A DNA stretch of 64,000 bases, taken from the NCBI GenBank assembly GCA_901472405.1, contig LR590463.1, positions 620,001-684,000 on the forward strand, given 5' to 3'. Positions within the stretch are counted from its first letter, which is position 1, and each line of letters starts with the position of its first letter. The stretch comes from Serratia rubidaea (GTDB lineage: Bacteria; Pseudomonadota; Gammaproteobacteria; Enterobacterales; Enterobacteriaceae). Below, piece after piece: positions 37,841-47,326 of this stretch. The notes below the pieces were generated by a model. That model was not told where the DNA came from. It saw only the letters and a program-made list of their open reading frames with translations, and searched no databases. Made by a program: the position numbers and the translations under genes.

Positions 37841-38161
37841 TAAGCGTAATGACCTTGTGGAATCTGGCTTCTAGTACGGAAACCGTAGGTTAAGTAACCC
37901 GGTGATAACAGATTCGGGTGTTGACCTTTAGCGCGCATCACGGGCTGCCGAACAAGGAAGCTGAGCCAGGGACAACCGGACAAGGATGTCCGGTTGAGGC
38001 GGCACAGGCAGAACGTGCCTAAGCGCGGGCGTGAGCATGTTTTCCATTGCCGTTCACGGAAGCAGCAGGAGAGTGCCGTACGTTTACGGCAATTCCGCGT
38101 ACACATCACTTACAGAAACAGAATGATGCCCATGTTTCATGACATCATTATCCCAAAGCGT
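37841..38161. other. Structured non-coding region with several perfect hairpins
   Basis: About 320 bases between the aldo/keto reductase and rsmC. It contains hairpins TACGG-AAA-CCGTA (37875-37887), GGTTA-AG-TAACC (37888-37899), a 9-bp stem AACCGGACA / TGTCCGGTT with an AGGA loop (37974-37995), GGCAC / GTGCC (38001-38019), and TGCCGTA / TACGGCA with a CGTT loop (38074-38091). This many perfect stems is unlike a normal spacer. It may be a repeat element or an RNA; I do not recognise the family. Confidence 0.5.
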
Positions 38162-39202
38162 TTATTTCTTTTTCGCCACGCGCGGCGGACGGCCGACGGT
38201 CGCCTGATACACCTTGAAGCGGCCGTTTTGCGCCAGCACTTCGTGGCTGCCGAAGACGGCGTCGAGAATATCCGGATACGGCAGGAAGGCGTTGGCGACA
38301 ATGCGCAGCTTACCGCCGATCGGCAGGTGCTTCACCGCGCCGCGGATCAGCGTTTCCGCTGCGGTCAGGCTGGTGGCCAGGCCGTCGTGGAACGGCGGGT
38401 TGGAGATAATCATATCGAAACGGCCGCTGATATCGGAGTAGACGTTGCTGACCAGCACTTCGCCCTCAATGCCGTTGGCCGCCAGCGTCGCCCGGCTGGC
38501 GGCTACCGCCGCCGCGTTGACGTCGCTCAGCGTCAGTTTCACCTTCGGCGACATCTTCGCCATCACGCTGGCGAGTACGCCGGCGCCGCAGCCGATATCC
38601 AGCACCTTGCCTTTCATATGCGGTTCCAGCGTGGACAGCAGCAGCGAACTGCCGACGTCCAGACCGTCGCGGCTGAACACGCCCGGCAGCGTTTTCACTT
38701 CCAGATCGTGCAGCGCGTAGCTCTGCCACCAGTCGTCGAGGTTAAAGACCGGCCGGCTGTCGATGCGGCCGTGGTACAGGCCGCAGCGGCGCGCGCTGTC
38801 GATTTTCACCAGCTGCACGTGGTCGGCGATAATTTGTTCCGCGCTGCGCACGCCGCTGCGGTTTTCACCGACCACGAACACTTCCGCGCCCACCGGCAGC
38901 AGCGCCAGCAGATTGCACAGCTGGAACTGCGCTTCCTGTTTGCTCTTCGGCCAGTAATACACCAGCGTATCGCAGTCGGCCACCAACCCGGCGTCGGCCG
39001 TCAGGCCGAACTGCACGTTGTCGCCCATCGCCCGGTTTAATAACTGCCAATGATGATATTGCTGGGTATGCACCCGCACGTCCGCGGCCTCGAACTGGGC
39101 AGGCAGGCTATCTTGCAGATCGCCGGCAAACAGTACGCGGCGTTCGGTAAATTCATCACTGTGGCGCAGCATCACTTCGCTGGCGGGGGTTAATGCAGAC
39201 AT
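38162..39202 (-). CDS. rsmC: 16S rRNA m2G1207 methyltransferase
   Basis: 346 residues, with a catalytically inactive N-terminal methyltransferase-like domain and an active C-terminal one. The SAM site is [16 protein letters not shown] (about 203-218) and the catalytic NPPF motif is in [11 protein letters not shown]. It methylates G1207 in the 30S subunit. I start at the ATG that gives [14 protein letters not shown]; a frame six codons longer has no better site. Position upstream of divergent holD matches E. coli. Confidence 0.94.
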   Translation of the reverse strand: MSALTPASEVMLRHSDEFTERRVLFAGDLQDSLPAQFEAADVRVHTQQYHHWQLLNRAMGDNVQFGLTADAGLVADCDTLVYYWPKSKQEAQFQLCNLLALLPVGAEVFVVGENRSGVRSAEQIIADHVQLVKIDSARRCGLYHGRIDSRPVFNLDDWWQSYALHDLEVKTLPGVFSRDGLDVGSSLLLSTLEPHMKGKVLDIGCGAGVLASVMAKMSPKVKLTLSDVNAAAVAASRATLAANGIEGEVLVSNVYSDISGRFDMIISNPPFHDGLATSLTAAETLIRGAVKHLPIGGKLRIVANAFLPYPDILDAVFGSHEVLAQNGRFKVYQATVGRPPRVAKKK

Positions 39203-39277
39203 CAGGTTTTGGCTCCTCAAGATTAAGCGGGGGATTATAGAGGGTTGTGTGGCGATGTTCGATGAATTTATACCCGT

Positions 39278-39401
39278 TACCCGTCATACTTCGAGCTGCA
39301 GATGCGTTGGCTGCGCTCAGTCACCCGAATCACTGACCGGAGTCAGCGCATCGGGATTCCTTCCCTTGCCGCCTTCCTGCAACTCGAATTATTTAGGGTA
39401 A
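39278..39401 (+). repeat. ERIC repeat, full copy
   Basis: About 124 bases. Left end TTACCCGTCATACTTCGAGC, central GCGCTCAGTCACCCGAATCA with TGACCGGAGTCAGCGCATCG, right end GCAACTCGAATTATTTAGGG. First unit of a tandem array. Confidence 0.88.
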
Positions 39402-39504
39402 CTCCCTGTCATACTTCGAGCTGCAGATGAGAGTCACTCGAGTTATTGACCGGAGTCAGCGCATCGGGACTCCTTCCCCTGCCGCTTTCCCGCAACTCGA
39501 ATTT
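39402..39504 (+). repeat. ERIC repeat, shortened copy
   Basis: About 103 bases directly abutting the first unit: left end CTGTCATACTTCGAGCTGCA, an internal gap of about 20 bases where the first copy has GCGTTGGCTGCGC, then the same right part TGACCGGAGTCAGCGCATCG and GCAACTCGAATTT. Confidence 0.82.
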
Positions 39505-39545
39505 ACCCGTCATACTTCAAGCGACAGATGCGTTGGCCGCGCGGG
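39505..39545 (+). repeat. ERIC repeat, left-end fragment
   Basis: About 40 bases: ACCCGTCATACTTCAAGCGA then CAGATGCGTTGGCCGCG, after which similarity stops just before holD. Confidence 0.75.
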
Positions 39546-39590
39546 TTTGTTAGCATAGCGCGCTTACGGTAGCTCCTGACAGGAATCGGC

Positions 39591-40028
39591 ATGGCATCTC
39601 AACGCGACTGGCTGTTACAACAACTGGGTATTACGCAGTGGACATTGCGCCGCCCGGGCGTGTTGCAGGGCGAAGTGGCGATCAGCCTGCCGGCGGAAAC
39701 GCGCCTGTTGGTGGTGGCGGCGTCATTGCCTGCGCCGGATGATGCATTGTTCTGCGACGTGCTGCGCAGCCTGGGGCTGACGCCGGCGCAAACCTACGGC
39801 CTGACGCCTGAACAGGCGGCGATGCTGCCGGAAGACGCGGAATGCAACAGTTGGCGGCTGGGCGTTACGGAGCCGCTTGCGGTGGCCGGCGCGCAGCTAT
39901 ACAGCCCGGCGCTGGCCGAGCTTTCTCACGATGCGGGTGCGAAACGCGCACTCTGGCAGCAGATTTGTCATCATGAACAACATTTCCACCCTGACGGCGG
40001 CCGATCTGGCCACCGCCTTCAAGATTGA
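39591..40028 (+). CDS. holD: DNA polymerase III psi subunit
   Basis: 145 residues. The N-terminus MASQRDWLLQQLGITQWTLRRP carries the chi/SSB-contact region known in E. coli psi; the core (VVAASLPAPDDALFCDVLRS) follows. Psi joins chi and the clamp-loader DnaX complex. It overlaps rimI by 56 bases, as in other enterobacteria. Slightly longer at the C-terminus than E. coli psi, and that end reads through the rimI overlap. Confidence 0.9.
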   Translation: MASQRDWLLQQLGITQWTLRRPGVLQGEVAISLPAETRLLVVAASLPAPDDALFCDVLRSLGLTPAQTYGLTPEQAAMLPEDAECNSWRLGVTEPLAVAGAQLYSPALAELSHDAGAKRALWQQICHHEQHFHPDGGRSGHRLQD

Positions 40029-40416
40029 ACAGGCCAGCCACGCCTTTCCCTGGACGCAGGCCACCTTTGCCAGCAATCAGGGGGAACGCTACCTTAACCT
40101 GAAACTGGACGCCGACGGTCAGATGGCCGGCTTCGCCATTACCCAGATCGTGCTGGATGAGGCGACGCTGTTTAATATCGCCATCGATCCGCGCTATCAG
40201 CGCCGGGGCTATGGCCGCGCGCTGCTCAATGCGCTGATCGCCGAGCTGGAATCGCGCGGCGTCGTCACGCTGTGGCTGGAGGTGCGCGCCTCCAACCGCG
40301 GCGCGCTGGCGCTGTATAACGATCTGGGCTTTAACGAAGTCACGGTGCGCCGCAACTACTACCCGGCCGCCGGCGGGCGCGAAGATGCGATCGTGATGGC
40401 GCTGCCGCTCGGCTAG
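39973..40416 (+). CDS. rimI: Ribosomal protein S18 alanine N-acetyltransferase
   Basis: 147 residues, GNAT fold. The acetyl-CoA loop is RRGYGRALL (about 77-85), with a conserved NIAIDPRYQ strand before it and a C-terminal LGFNEVTVRRNYYP. It acetylates the N-terminal Ala of S18. It starts at the ATG giving MNNISTLTAAD. In E. coli yjjG follows between rimI and prfC; here there is none. Confidence 0.92.
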   Translation: MNNISTLTAADLATAFKIEQASHAFPWTQATFASNQGERYLNLKLDADGQMAGFAITQIVLDEATLFNIAIDPRYQRRGYGRALLNALIAELESRGVVTLWLEVRASNRGALALYNDLGFNEVTVRRNYYPAAGGREDAIVMALPLG

Positions 40417-40567
40417 CCCGTTTGCGCCAGCCGGGAAAGTTGATTGTCACCGGTTGGCAAATCAGCGAAAATAACCCGCTATTATATTCATTTCACCGCT
40501 TTGCTTTGACGCCATCAACGGCGTATGACGATGACGCAGGGCGGACTAACCGTAGAAACGTGAAAAC

Positions 40568-42157
40568 ATGTCTCCTAGTGAATTTGCCCGCGAAGTGTCG
40601 AAAAGAAGAACCTTCGCCATCATCTCGCACCCCGATGCCGGTAAAACCACCATCACCGAAAAGGTGCTGCTGTTCGGACAGGCGATCCAGACCGCCGGTA
40701 CGGTAAAAGGCCGCGGCTCCAGCCAGCACGCCAAATCCGACTGGATGGAAATGGAAAAGCAGCGCGGCATCTCCATCACCACCTCGGTGATGCAGTTCCC
40801 GTACCGCGACAGCCTGGTCAACCTGCTGGATACCCCGGGGCACGAAGACTTCTCTGAAGATACCTACCGCACCCTGACCGCGGTGGACTGCTGCCTGATG
40901 GTGATCGACGCTGCGAAAGGCGTTGAGGATCGTACCCGCAAGCTGATGGAAGTCACCCGCCTGCGCGATACGCCGATCCTGACCTTTATGAACAAACTGG
41001 ACCGCGATATCCGCGATCCGATGGAAGTGATGGATGAAGTCGAGCGCGAACTGAAAATCGCCTGCTCGCCCATCACCTGGCCAATCGGCTGCGGCAAGCT
41101 GTTTAAAGGGGTTTACCATCTGTACAAGGATGAAACCTACCTCTATCAGAGCGGCATGGGCCACACCATTCAGGAAGTGCGGGTGGTGAAAGGGCTGGAT
41201 AACCCGGAGCTGGACCAAGCGGTGGGCGAAGAGCTGGCCGCGCAGCTGCGTGAAGAGCTGGAGCTGGTGCAGGGCGCTTCACACGAGTTTGAGCAGGAAG
41301 CGTTTCTGGCCGGTGAGCTGACTCCGGTGTTCTTCGGCACCGCGCTCGGCAACTTCGGCGTTGACCATATGCTCGACGGGCTGGTGTCCTGGGCGCCGAC
41401 GCCGATGCCGCGTCAGTCCGACAGCCGTGAAGTCTCGGCGACGGAAGAGAAGTTCAGCGGCTTTGTGTTCAAGATCCAGGCCAATATGGATCCGAAACAC
41501 CGCGACCGCGTGGCGTTTATGCGCGTGGTGTCCGGCCGCTATGAAAAAGGCATGAAGCTGCGCCAGGTGCGCACCGGTAAGGACGTGGTGATCTCGGACG
41601 CGCTGACCTTTATGGCCGGCGACCGCTCGCACGTGGAAGAAGCCTACCCGGGCGATATTATCGGCCTGCATAACCACGGCACCATTCAGATCGGCGACAC
41701 CTTTACCCAGGGTGAAAACATGAAGTTCACCGGCATTCCGAACTTTGCGCCGGAGCTGTTCCGCCGTATCCGCCTGCGCGATCCGCTCAAGCAGAAGCAG
41801 CTGCTGAAAGGGCTGGTGCAGCTGTCGGAAGAGGGCGCGGTGCAGGTGTTCCGGCCGATCGCCAATAACGATCTGATCGTCGGCGCGGTCGGCGTGCTGC
41901 AGTTCGATGTGGTGGTGGCGCGTCTGAAAACCGAATACAACGTGGAAGCGGTGTATGAGTCGGTCAACGTATCTACCGCCCGCTGGGTGGAGTGCGACGA
42001 CGTGAAGAAGTTCGAAGAGTTCAAGCGTAAGAACGAGCAGAACCTGGCGCTGGACGGCGGTGATAACCTGTCGTACATCGCGCCGACCATGGTGAACCTC
42101 AATCTGACGCAGGAGCGTTATCCGGACGTCACCTTCCGCAAAACCCGCGAGCACTGA
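40568..42157 (+). CDS. prfC: Peptide chain release factor 3
   Basis: 529 residues, the same length as E. coli RF3. GTP-binding motifs are HPDAGKTT (G1), DTPGHEDF (G3) and NKLD (G4); beta-barrel domains follow. RF3 is the GTPase that frees RF1/RF2 from the ribosome after peptide release. Intact and highly conserved, in sharp contrast to the broken genes elsewhere. Confidence 0.97.
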   Translation: MSPSEFAREVSKRRTFAIISHPDAGKTTITEKVLLFGQAIQTAGTVKGRGSSQHAKSDWMEMEKQRGISITTSVMQFPYRDSLVNLLDTPGHEDFSEDTYRTLTAVDCCLMVIDAAKGVEDRTRKLMEVTRLRDTPILTFMNKLDRDIRDPMEVMDEVERELKIACSPITWPIGCGKLFKGVYHLYKDETYLYQSGMGHTIQEVRVVKGLDNPELDQAVGEELAAQLREELELVQGASHEFEQEAFLAGELTPVFFGTALGNFGVDHMLDGLVSWAPTPMPRQSDSREVSATEEKFSGFVFKIQANMDPKHRDRVAFMRVVSGRYEKGMKLRQVRTGKDVVISDALTFMAGDRSHVEEAYPGDIIGLHNHGTIQIGDTFTQGENMKFTGIPNFAPELFRRIRLRDPLKQKQLLKGLVQLSEEGAVQVFRPIANNDLIVGAVGVLQFDVVVARLKTEYNVEAVYESVNVSTARWVECDDVKKFEEFKRKNEQNLALDGGDNLSYIAPTMVNLNLTQERYPDVTFRKTREH

Positions 42158-42656
42158 TGCCCGCCGCGGCCCGGCTGCCTTTTGGCGGCCGGGCCTGCTA
42201 TTAATTAACCTTTCTCATCCTTTCCCGCGTTGTCCGCTCTTCGGATTGTGCCGTTTCGTCCGCCGGATTTTGCCTGATGCGCTATATTTAGCAGGGCATA
42301 ATCGCGCAATGAATAGCCCAAATCTCTGTGATTACTTAAAAAACCAGCGTCTTATGCGGCGGTGTTGCCGATTGGAGACAACCTGAGTGGTTTAAAATCA
42401 GTGAGTTAACCTAAGTGTCTCTGATGGGTCAGGATGATGTCGTTAAATGGCGACAGTATTTAGCCTGTTTTTTCGACAGTTATAGTTATCTTATTGATTT
42501 TTAATGGTTGTATAAAGTTGGCATGGCCGTTGCAATATTCATGGCGTGGATGGCCGAACGAACAGATATCGTGAAGTATCCCTGAATCAAAGCCGCGCGC
42601 ATCGCGGCGACAGAATCCGCAGTCATTTGGGATTCACCAACAAAAGGAAGAGATCG
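42158..42656. promoter_or_regulatory. prfC-osmY intergenic region
   Basis: About 500 bases with no gene. A long hairpin, GGCCCGGCTGCC paired with GGCGGCCGGGCC (one G:T), lies at 42168-42195 just after prfC and may end its transcript, though no T-run follows. The rest is AT-rich and holds the stress-induced osmY promoter. The osmY ribosome site AGGAAGAG lies at 42646-42653. Confidence 0.5.
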
Positions 42657-43292
42657 ATGAAAAAGACCAAGTTTGCACAATCAATGATGGCTGTCGTATT
42701 GGGTTCCGTTTTGGTGAGCGGTAGCGCTCTGGCCGAAGGTTCGTTGCTCGATAAGGCATCCAGCGTGGCTGATAGCACTGGCGCCAAAATCGATAGCTCT
42801 ATGCAAAAAGTCGACGGTTCGATGAAGAAAGTCGACGGCTATATGGATGACAGCGCGATTACCGCAAAAGTGAAAAGCGCGCTGGTGGAAGACAAAACGA
42901 TTTCCAGCAACGACATTTCGGTGAAAACCGAAAAAGGCGTGGTGACGCTGAGCGGCTTTGTCGCCAGCCAGGCGCTGGCTGAGCAGGCGGTTGCCGTGGC
43001 CGGTAAAGTGGAAGGTGTGAAATCCGTCAGCGATAAGCTGCATGTGAAAGATGAAGCCAAGCAGTCGGTGAAATCTTATGCCGGTGACGCCGCCACCACC
43101 ACGGAGCTGAAAGCCAAGCTGTTGGCCGATGACATCGTGCCTTCCCGCAACGTGAAAGTGGAAACCACCGACGGTGTGGTGCAGCTGTCCGGCGAAGTGA
43201 AGTCACAGGCGCAGTCTGAGCGTGCGGAAAGCATCGCCAAGGCGATTGACGGCGTGAAAAGCGTGAAGAACGACCTGACCGTCAAACCATAA
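42657..43292 (+). CDS. osmY: Periplasmic chaperone OsmY (two BON domains)
   Basis: 211 residues. Signal peptide 1-27 ends at ALAEG. Two BON domains follow (about 65-130 and 145-210), each with a central [12 protein letters not shown] / [12 protein letters not shown] strand pair. OsmY is a stress-induced (RpoS, osmotic) periplasmic protein that helps fold or bind exported proteins. The start ATG has AGGAAGAG upstream; the frame is open 37 codons further up but without coding character. Confidence 0.94.
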   Translation: MKKTKFAQSMMAVVLGSVLVSGSALAEGSLLDKASSVADSTGAKIDSSMQKVDGSMKKVDGYMDDSAITAKVKSALVEDKTISSNDISVKTEKGVVTLSGFVASQALAEQAVAVAGKVEGVKSVSDKLHVKDEAKQSVKSYAGDAATTTELKAKLLADDIVPSRNVKVETTDGVVQLSGEVKSQAQSERAESIAKAIDGVKSVKNDLTVKP

Positions 43293-43321
43293 TCCGCCCT
43301 TCGCGGCGAACTCTGTCAGCA

Positions 43322-43344
43322 GGGGGCCGGTATCCGGCCCCCTT
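43322..43344 (+). terminator. Terminator after osmY
   Basis: A perfect 9-bp GC stem, GGGGGCCGG / CCGGCCCCC with loop TAT, followed by TTG. Strong hairpin, short T-run. Confidence 0.6.
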
Positions 43345-43397
43345 GATGCGTTTCATCACGGGCGCGCAGGCTGCGCCTCTACGGTAAGGAGAGGCTT

Positions 43398-43559
43398 ATG
43401 TTTCGTTGGGGCATTATCTTTTTGGTGGTTGCGCTGATTGCTGCGGCGCTGGGCTTTGGCAGTCTGGCGGGCACCGCCGCCTGGGCGGCGAAAGTGGTCT
43501 TTGTGGTTGGGATCATTCTGTTCCTGATCAGCCTGTTTACCGGCCGCCGGCGTCCTTAG
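43398..43559 (+). CDS. ytjA: YtjA, DUF1328 small membrane protein
   Basis: 53 residues, [20 protein letters not shown] at the start, then a second hydrophobic helix and a basic tail GRRRP. Two-helix inner-membrane protein of the DUF1328 family; function unknown. Located between osmY and yjjU as in E. coli. The ATG has AAGGAGAGG upstream. Confidence 0.9.
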   Translation: MFRWGIIFLVVALIAAALGFGSLAGTAAWAAKVVFVVGIILFLISLFTGRRRP

Positions 43560-43616
43560 CCGACGGGCAAAGTGTAACAAATCTTGAGTCCTTTTCCGGC
43601 AGTAGGAGGGCAGATC

Positions 43617-43802
43617 GTGAACAGTGATATTATTCTCGGACGTTGGAAACAGCTCAGAGGCCAGCTGTGGCAGGCCTGGGCCGAACTTTCCGGCAGCGAC
43701 TGTGCATGGCTGACCGGCAGTAACGACTGTCTCTCCGGCATACTGCAAGAAGATTACGGAAGAGAGCAAGAAGAGGTATCCTCAGAAAAAACGTCTTACT
43801 GA
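43617..43802 (+). CDS. CsbD-family (YjbJ-like) stress protein
   Basis: 61 residues starting GTG, with AGGAGGGCAG upstream. It shows the CsbD pattern: WKQLRGQLWQAWAELSG near the N-terminus, then G-x-x-D-x-L-x-G-I-L-Q-E-x-Y-G, as in E. coli YjbJ. Function unknown; family members are general-stress induced and here the neighbours osmY and ytjA fit. E. coli has no such gene at this spot. Confidence 0.7.
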   Translation: MNSDIILGRWKQLRGQLWQAWAELSGSDCAWLTGSNDCLSGILQEDYGREQEEVSSEKTSY

Positions 43803-43812
43803 GGAACCCGGG

Positions 43813-44913
43813 TTGGGCTACAGAATACCCATTACGCTCGGCAATATTGAGCCGCTGGCGTATAAACCATACCGGCCGGGCAAACTGGCGCTGGTATGCG
43901 AAGGGGGCGGGCAGCGCGGCATTTTCACCGCCGGCGTGCTGGATGAGTTCCAGCGTGCCCGCTTCAACCCTTTTGAACTGATGATCGGCACCTCCGCCGG
44001 TGCGCAGAACCTTTCCGCCTTTATCTGCGGACAGCTGGGCTACGCACGTCGGGTGATCACCCGCTATACCACCACCGCCGATTTCTTTAATCCCCTGCGC
44101 TTTGTGCGCGGCGGCCATCTGATTGACCTCGACTGGCTGGTGAATATCACCTCGCAGCAGCTGCCGCTGGCGATGGACGCGGCGGAAAAACAGTTCCACG
44201 ACGGGCGCGAGTTCCTGATGTGCGCCTGCCGCAGCGACGACTTCGAACCAACCTATTTCCCCGCCCGGCGCGCCAGCTGGCTGCCGACGATTAAAGCCTC
44301 CAGCGCCATTCCGGGCTTTTACCGCATGGGCGTTGAGCTGGACGGCGTCAGCTATCAGGACGGCGGCATCAGCGATGCGATTCCGGTGGAGGAGGCCTAC
44401 CGCCGCGGCGCGGACACCATCGTGGTGATTCGCACCGTGCCGTCGCAGATGTACTATACGCCGCAGTGGATGAAGCGGATGGAGCAGTGGCTGAGCGAAA
44501 GCAGCCTGCAGCAGATGGTGCGCATCATGCGGCAGCATGAGCAGAGCTATCACCGCATCCAGCAGTTTATTGAGAAACCGCCGGGCGACCTGCGTATTTT
44601 CGAAATCTTCCCGCCGAAGCCGCTGGCGAGCAATGCGCTTGGCAGCCGCCTGTCGTCGCTTAACCGCGACTATCATCTCGGCCGACGCTGCGGCCGCTAT
44701 TTTCTGGCCACCGTCGGCCACTGGCTGCAGACGCCGGAAAGCGGCGACGGCGTGGCGGTGAAGCGGCCGCTGTCGCGGCGCCTGCTGCAGCCGGAAAGCC
44801 TGAGCATGCCGTCGCCGATCGTCAGCGAGATCACGCAGCCGGCGGCGCTGGCGCCTGCGGAGATGCATTTGCCGCCGGACGCGCTGCCGGACGGTAAGGG
44901 AGAGACGCTGTGA
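43813..44913 (+). CDS. yjjU: Patatin-like phospholipase YjjU
   Basis: 366 residues. Patatin fold: oxyanion loop CEGGGQRG (about 30-37), nucleophile Ser in GTSAG (about 60), Asp in DGG (about 183). It would hydrolyse acyl esters of lipids. Start is TTG (MGYRIPITLGNIEP), with GAGGA ten bases upstream, matching the E. coli protein from its first residues. It overlaps yjjV by four bases. Confidence 0.92.
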   Translation: MGYRIPITLGNIEPLAYKPYRPGKLALVCEGGGQRGIFTAGVLDEFQRARFNPFELMIGTSAGAQNLSAFICGQLGYARRVITRYTTTADFFNPLRFVRGGHLIDLDWLVNITSQQLPLAMDAAEKQFHDGREFLMCACRSDDFEPTYFPARRASWLPTIKASSAIPGFYRMGVELDGVSYQDGGISDAIPVEEAYRRGADTIVVIRTVPSQMYYTPQWMKRMEQWLSESSLQQMVRIMRQHEQSYHRIQQFIEKPPGDLRIFEIFPPKPLASNALGSRLSSLNRDYHLGRRCGRYFLATVGHWLQTPESGDGVAVKRPLSRRLLQPESLSMPSPIVSEITQPAALAPAEMHLPPDALPDGKGETL

Positions 44914-45687
44914 GCCTGCGGTTTACCGACACCCATTGCCATTTTGATTTCCCGCCCTTCAGCGGCCACGAGGCGGACAGCCTGCGGCGCGCGGCGGCGG
45001 CCGGCGTAGAGCGCATTATCGTGCCCTCGGTCACCGCCGACCGTTTTACGCGCGTGATGCAGCTGGCGGAGAGCTATCCGCCGCTGTACGCCGCGCTAGG
45101 GCTGCACCCGCTCTATATCGCGCAGCACCATGACGAACAGCTGGCGCAGCTGGAAGGCTGGCTGACGGCGCGGCCGCCCAAGCTGGCGGCGGTCGGGGAG
45201 ATCGGCCTGGATCTGTACATGGCCGAGCCGCAGTTCGAGCGTCAGCAGACGCTGCTGCGCGCCCAGCTGCAGCTGGCGAAGCGCCATGATTTGCCGGTGA
45301 TTCTGCATTCACGCCGCAGCCACGACCCGCTGGCCGCCATGCTGCGCCGCGCCGACCTGCCGCGCCGCGGCGTGGTGCACGGCTTTGCCGGCAGTCTGTC
45401 GCAGGCGCAGGCGTTTGTGCGGCTGGGCTATTTTATCGGCGTCGGCGGCACCATCAGCTATCAGCGGGCGCAGAAAACCCGCGCGGTGATGGCGCAGCTT
45501 GCCGCTCAGCGCGTTGCTGCTGGAGACCGACGCGCCGGATATGCCGCTGGCCGGCCACCAGGGCGAGCCTAACCGCCCGGAACGCGCCGCCGAGGTGTTT
45601 CAGGCGCTGTGTCAGCTGCGTTCGGAACCGCCCGAGCAGATTGCCGATCGGCTTTGGCAAAATACCCAATCCCTGTTTGCCCTGTAA
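44910..45687 (+). CDS. yjjV: TatD-family metal-dependent hydrolase YjjV, frame broken
   Basis: About 258 residues after repair. Metal ligands: HxH in DTHCHFDF, Glu in GEIGLD, His in LHSRR and VVHGFAGS, Asp in LLETDAPDMP. TatD-type nucleases act on DNA ends or D-aminoacyl-tRNA. An extra T near 45499 puts the last third out of frame; removing it reads AQLPLSALLLETDAPDMPLA and ends at TAA 45685-45687. The conserved DAPDMPL segment beyond the break argues for a sequencing error. Confidence 0.85.
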
Positions 45688-45708
45688 CCGCCGTTACAGC
45701 GGTAAAAG

Positions 45709-45724
45709 TGTGATGCTCATCACG
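45709..45724 (+). promoter_or_regulatory. CRP-binding site upstream of the nucleoside transporter
   Basis: TGTGATGCTCATCACG matches TGTGA-N6-TCACA at nine of ten core positions. It lies about 160 bases before the start of the nupC/nupX-like gene. Catabolite control of nucleoside uptake is expected for this family. Confidence 0.7.
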
Positions 45725-45880
45725 TTATAAGATTTTCGTTTGCGCCTGTTTGTATACATTTGTGATGTAAGACGAGTCTGGCGCAATATTGCTCAGTATA
45801 ATCCCGCTCCGTTACCAATAGTTAGCCCACAATGATGCCGGGCAGAATCTGTTTTATTTTTCACCACAGGGATACTTTGC

Positions 45881-47160
45881 ATGCAACTCATCATGAGCCT
45901 GATTGGGATGGCGGTGTTAATTGCGATCGCGGTGCTGCTTTCCAGCAACCGGCGGGCGATTAACCTGCGCACCGTGCTCGGCGCCTTTATTATTCAAATC
46001 GCGATCGGCGCGCTGGTGCTGTACGTACCGCTGGGCCGGCGCATTCTGGGCGGAATGTCGGAAGGGGTGGCCAATGTGATTGCCTACGGCAACCAGGGCA
46101 TTTCGTTTATTTTCGGCGGGCTGGTGTCCGACAAGATGTTTGAACTGTTCGGCGGCGGCGGCTTTATTTTTGCGCTGCGCGTGCTGCCGGTGATCGTGTT
46201 CTTCTCGTCGCTGATCGCCGTGCTGTATTACCTCGGCATTATGCAGCTGGTGATCGCGTGCTGGGCGGCGGCCTGCAGAAAGTGCTGGGCACCTCGGCGC
46301 ACCGAGTCGCTGTCGGCCACCGCCAATATTTTTTGTCGGCCAGACCGAGGCGCCGCTGGTGGTGCGGCCGTATATCGCCACCATGACGCAGTCCGAGCTG
46401 TTTGCCGTGATGTGCGGCGGCCTGGCGTCGGTGGCCGGTTCGGTGCTGGCCGGCTACGCGCAGATGGGCGTGCCGCTGGAATACCTGATCGCCGCCTCGT
46501 TTATGGCCGCGCCGGGCGGTCTGCTGTTCGCCAAGCTGATGGTGCCGGAAACGGAAAAAACCCATGATACGGACGATGCGACCAAGCTGATTGCCGAAGA
46601 GGAGCGCCCGGCCAACGTGATTGACGCGGCGGCCTCCGGCGCGGCGTCCGGCATGCAGCTGGCGCTGAACGTCGGCGCGATGCTGCTGGCGTTTATCGCC
46701 CTGATCGCGCTGCTGAACGGCATGCTGGGCGGCATCGGCGGCTGGTTCAACTATCCGCAGCTGTCGCTGGAGCTGCTGCTGGGCTGGATCTTCTCGCCAA
46801 TCGCCTTCCTGATCGGCGTGCCGTGGAGCGAGGCGATGACCGCCGGCTCCTTTATCGGTCAGAAGATTATCGTCAATGAGTTTGTCGCCTTTATGAACTT
46901 CGGCGCCTATCTGCGTCCGGATGAGGCGGTGACCGCCGACGGGCTGCAGGTGCTGTCCGCCCACACCAAGGCGATAATTTCGTTCGCGCTGTGTGGTTTC
47001 GCTAACCTGTCTTCGGTGGCGATTCTGTTGGGCGGGTTAGGGCAGCATGGCGCCGAACCGTCGTCATGATATTGCGCGTCTGGGTCTGAAGGCGGTGGTG
47101 GCCGGCACCCTGTCCAACCTGATGAGCGCGACCATCGCCGGGTTCTTCCTGGCGCTGTAA
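45881..47160 (+). CDS. NupC/NupX-family concentrative nucleoside transporter, several frame breaks
   Basis: About 425 residues after repair, with about ten membrane segments. The CNT pattern is seen in [20 protein letters not shown], and [20 protein letters not shown] (the conserved QTE loop) reads across a break. Four single-base errors are needed to restore it: a C missing near 46254, an extra G near 46295, an extra T in the run 46329-46334, and an extra G near 47040. The last restores [20 protein letters not shown] to TAA at 47158. Sits directly upstream of deoC, unlike E. coli, where yjjW-yjjI lie between yjjV and deoC. It imports nucleosides with a cation for the deo enzymes. Confidence 0.83.
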
Positions 47161-47289
47161 ACTATACTTGCAGAGCGTTTTTCTTTGCCGCCGCCGCAGC
47201 CCGGCGGCGGTGAAGAAAGCCCGTCCGGCGCGGCCTGACGGGGTGCGCGGTGAAGCTTTTGTTATTCTGTGAACAATATCGCGTTATTT

Positions 47290-47305
47290 TGTGATTATTT
47301 TCACA
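47290..47305 (+). promoter_or_regulatory. CRP site in front of deoC
   Basis: TGTGATTATTTTCACA is an exact match to TGTGA-N6-TCACA. It abuts the -10-like TATAAT, so it could act as a repression or alternative-start element as well as an activator. Confidence 0.72.
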
Positions 47306-47311
47306 TATAAT

Positions 47312-47326
47312 CTCTAACTGTTAGAG
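47312..47326 (+). promoter_or_regulatory. Perfect 7+1+7 palindrome at the deo start site
   Basis: CTCTAAC-T-GTTAGAG is a perfect inverted repeat just behind TATAAT, where an operator should lie. It uses the TTAGA/TCTAA core of E. coli DeoR sites but with the arms the other way round. Confidence 0.5.

Larger units (their letters stand above)
39203..39590. promoter_or_regulatory. rsmC-holD intergenic region carrying an ERIC array
   Basis: About 390 bases between the divergent rsmC and holD genes. Most of it is the two and a half ERIC copies listed separately (39278-39545). The remaining AT-richer 75 bases next to rsmC and 45 bases next to holD hold the promoters; no clear hexamers called. Confidence 0.6.
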
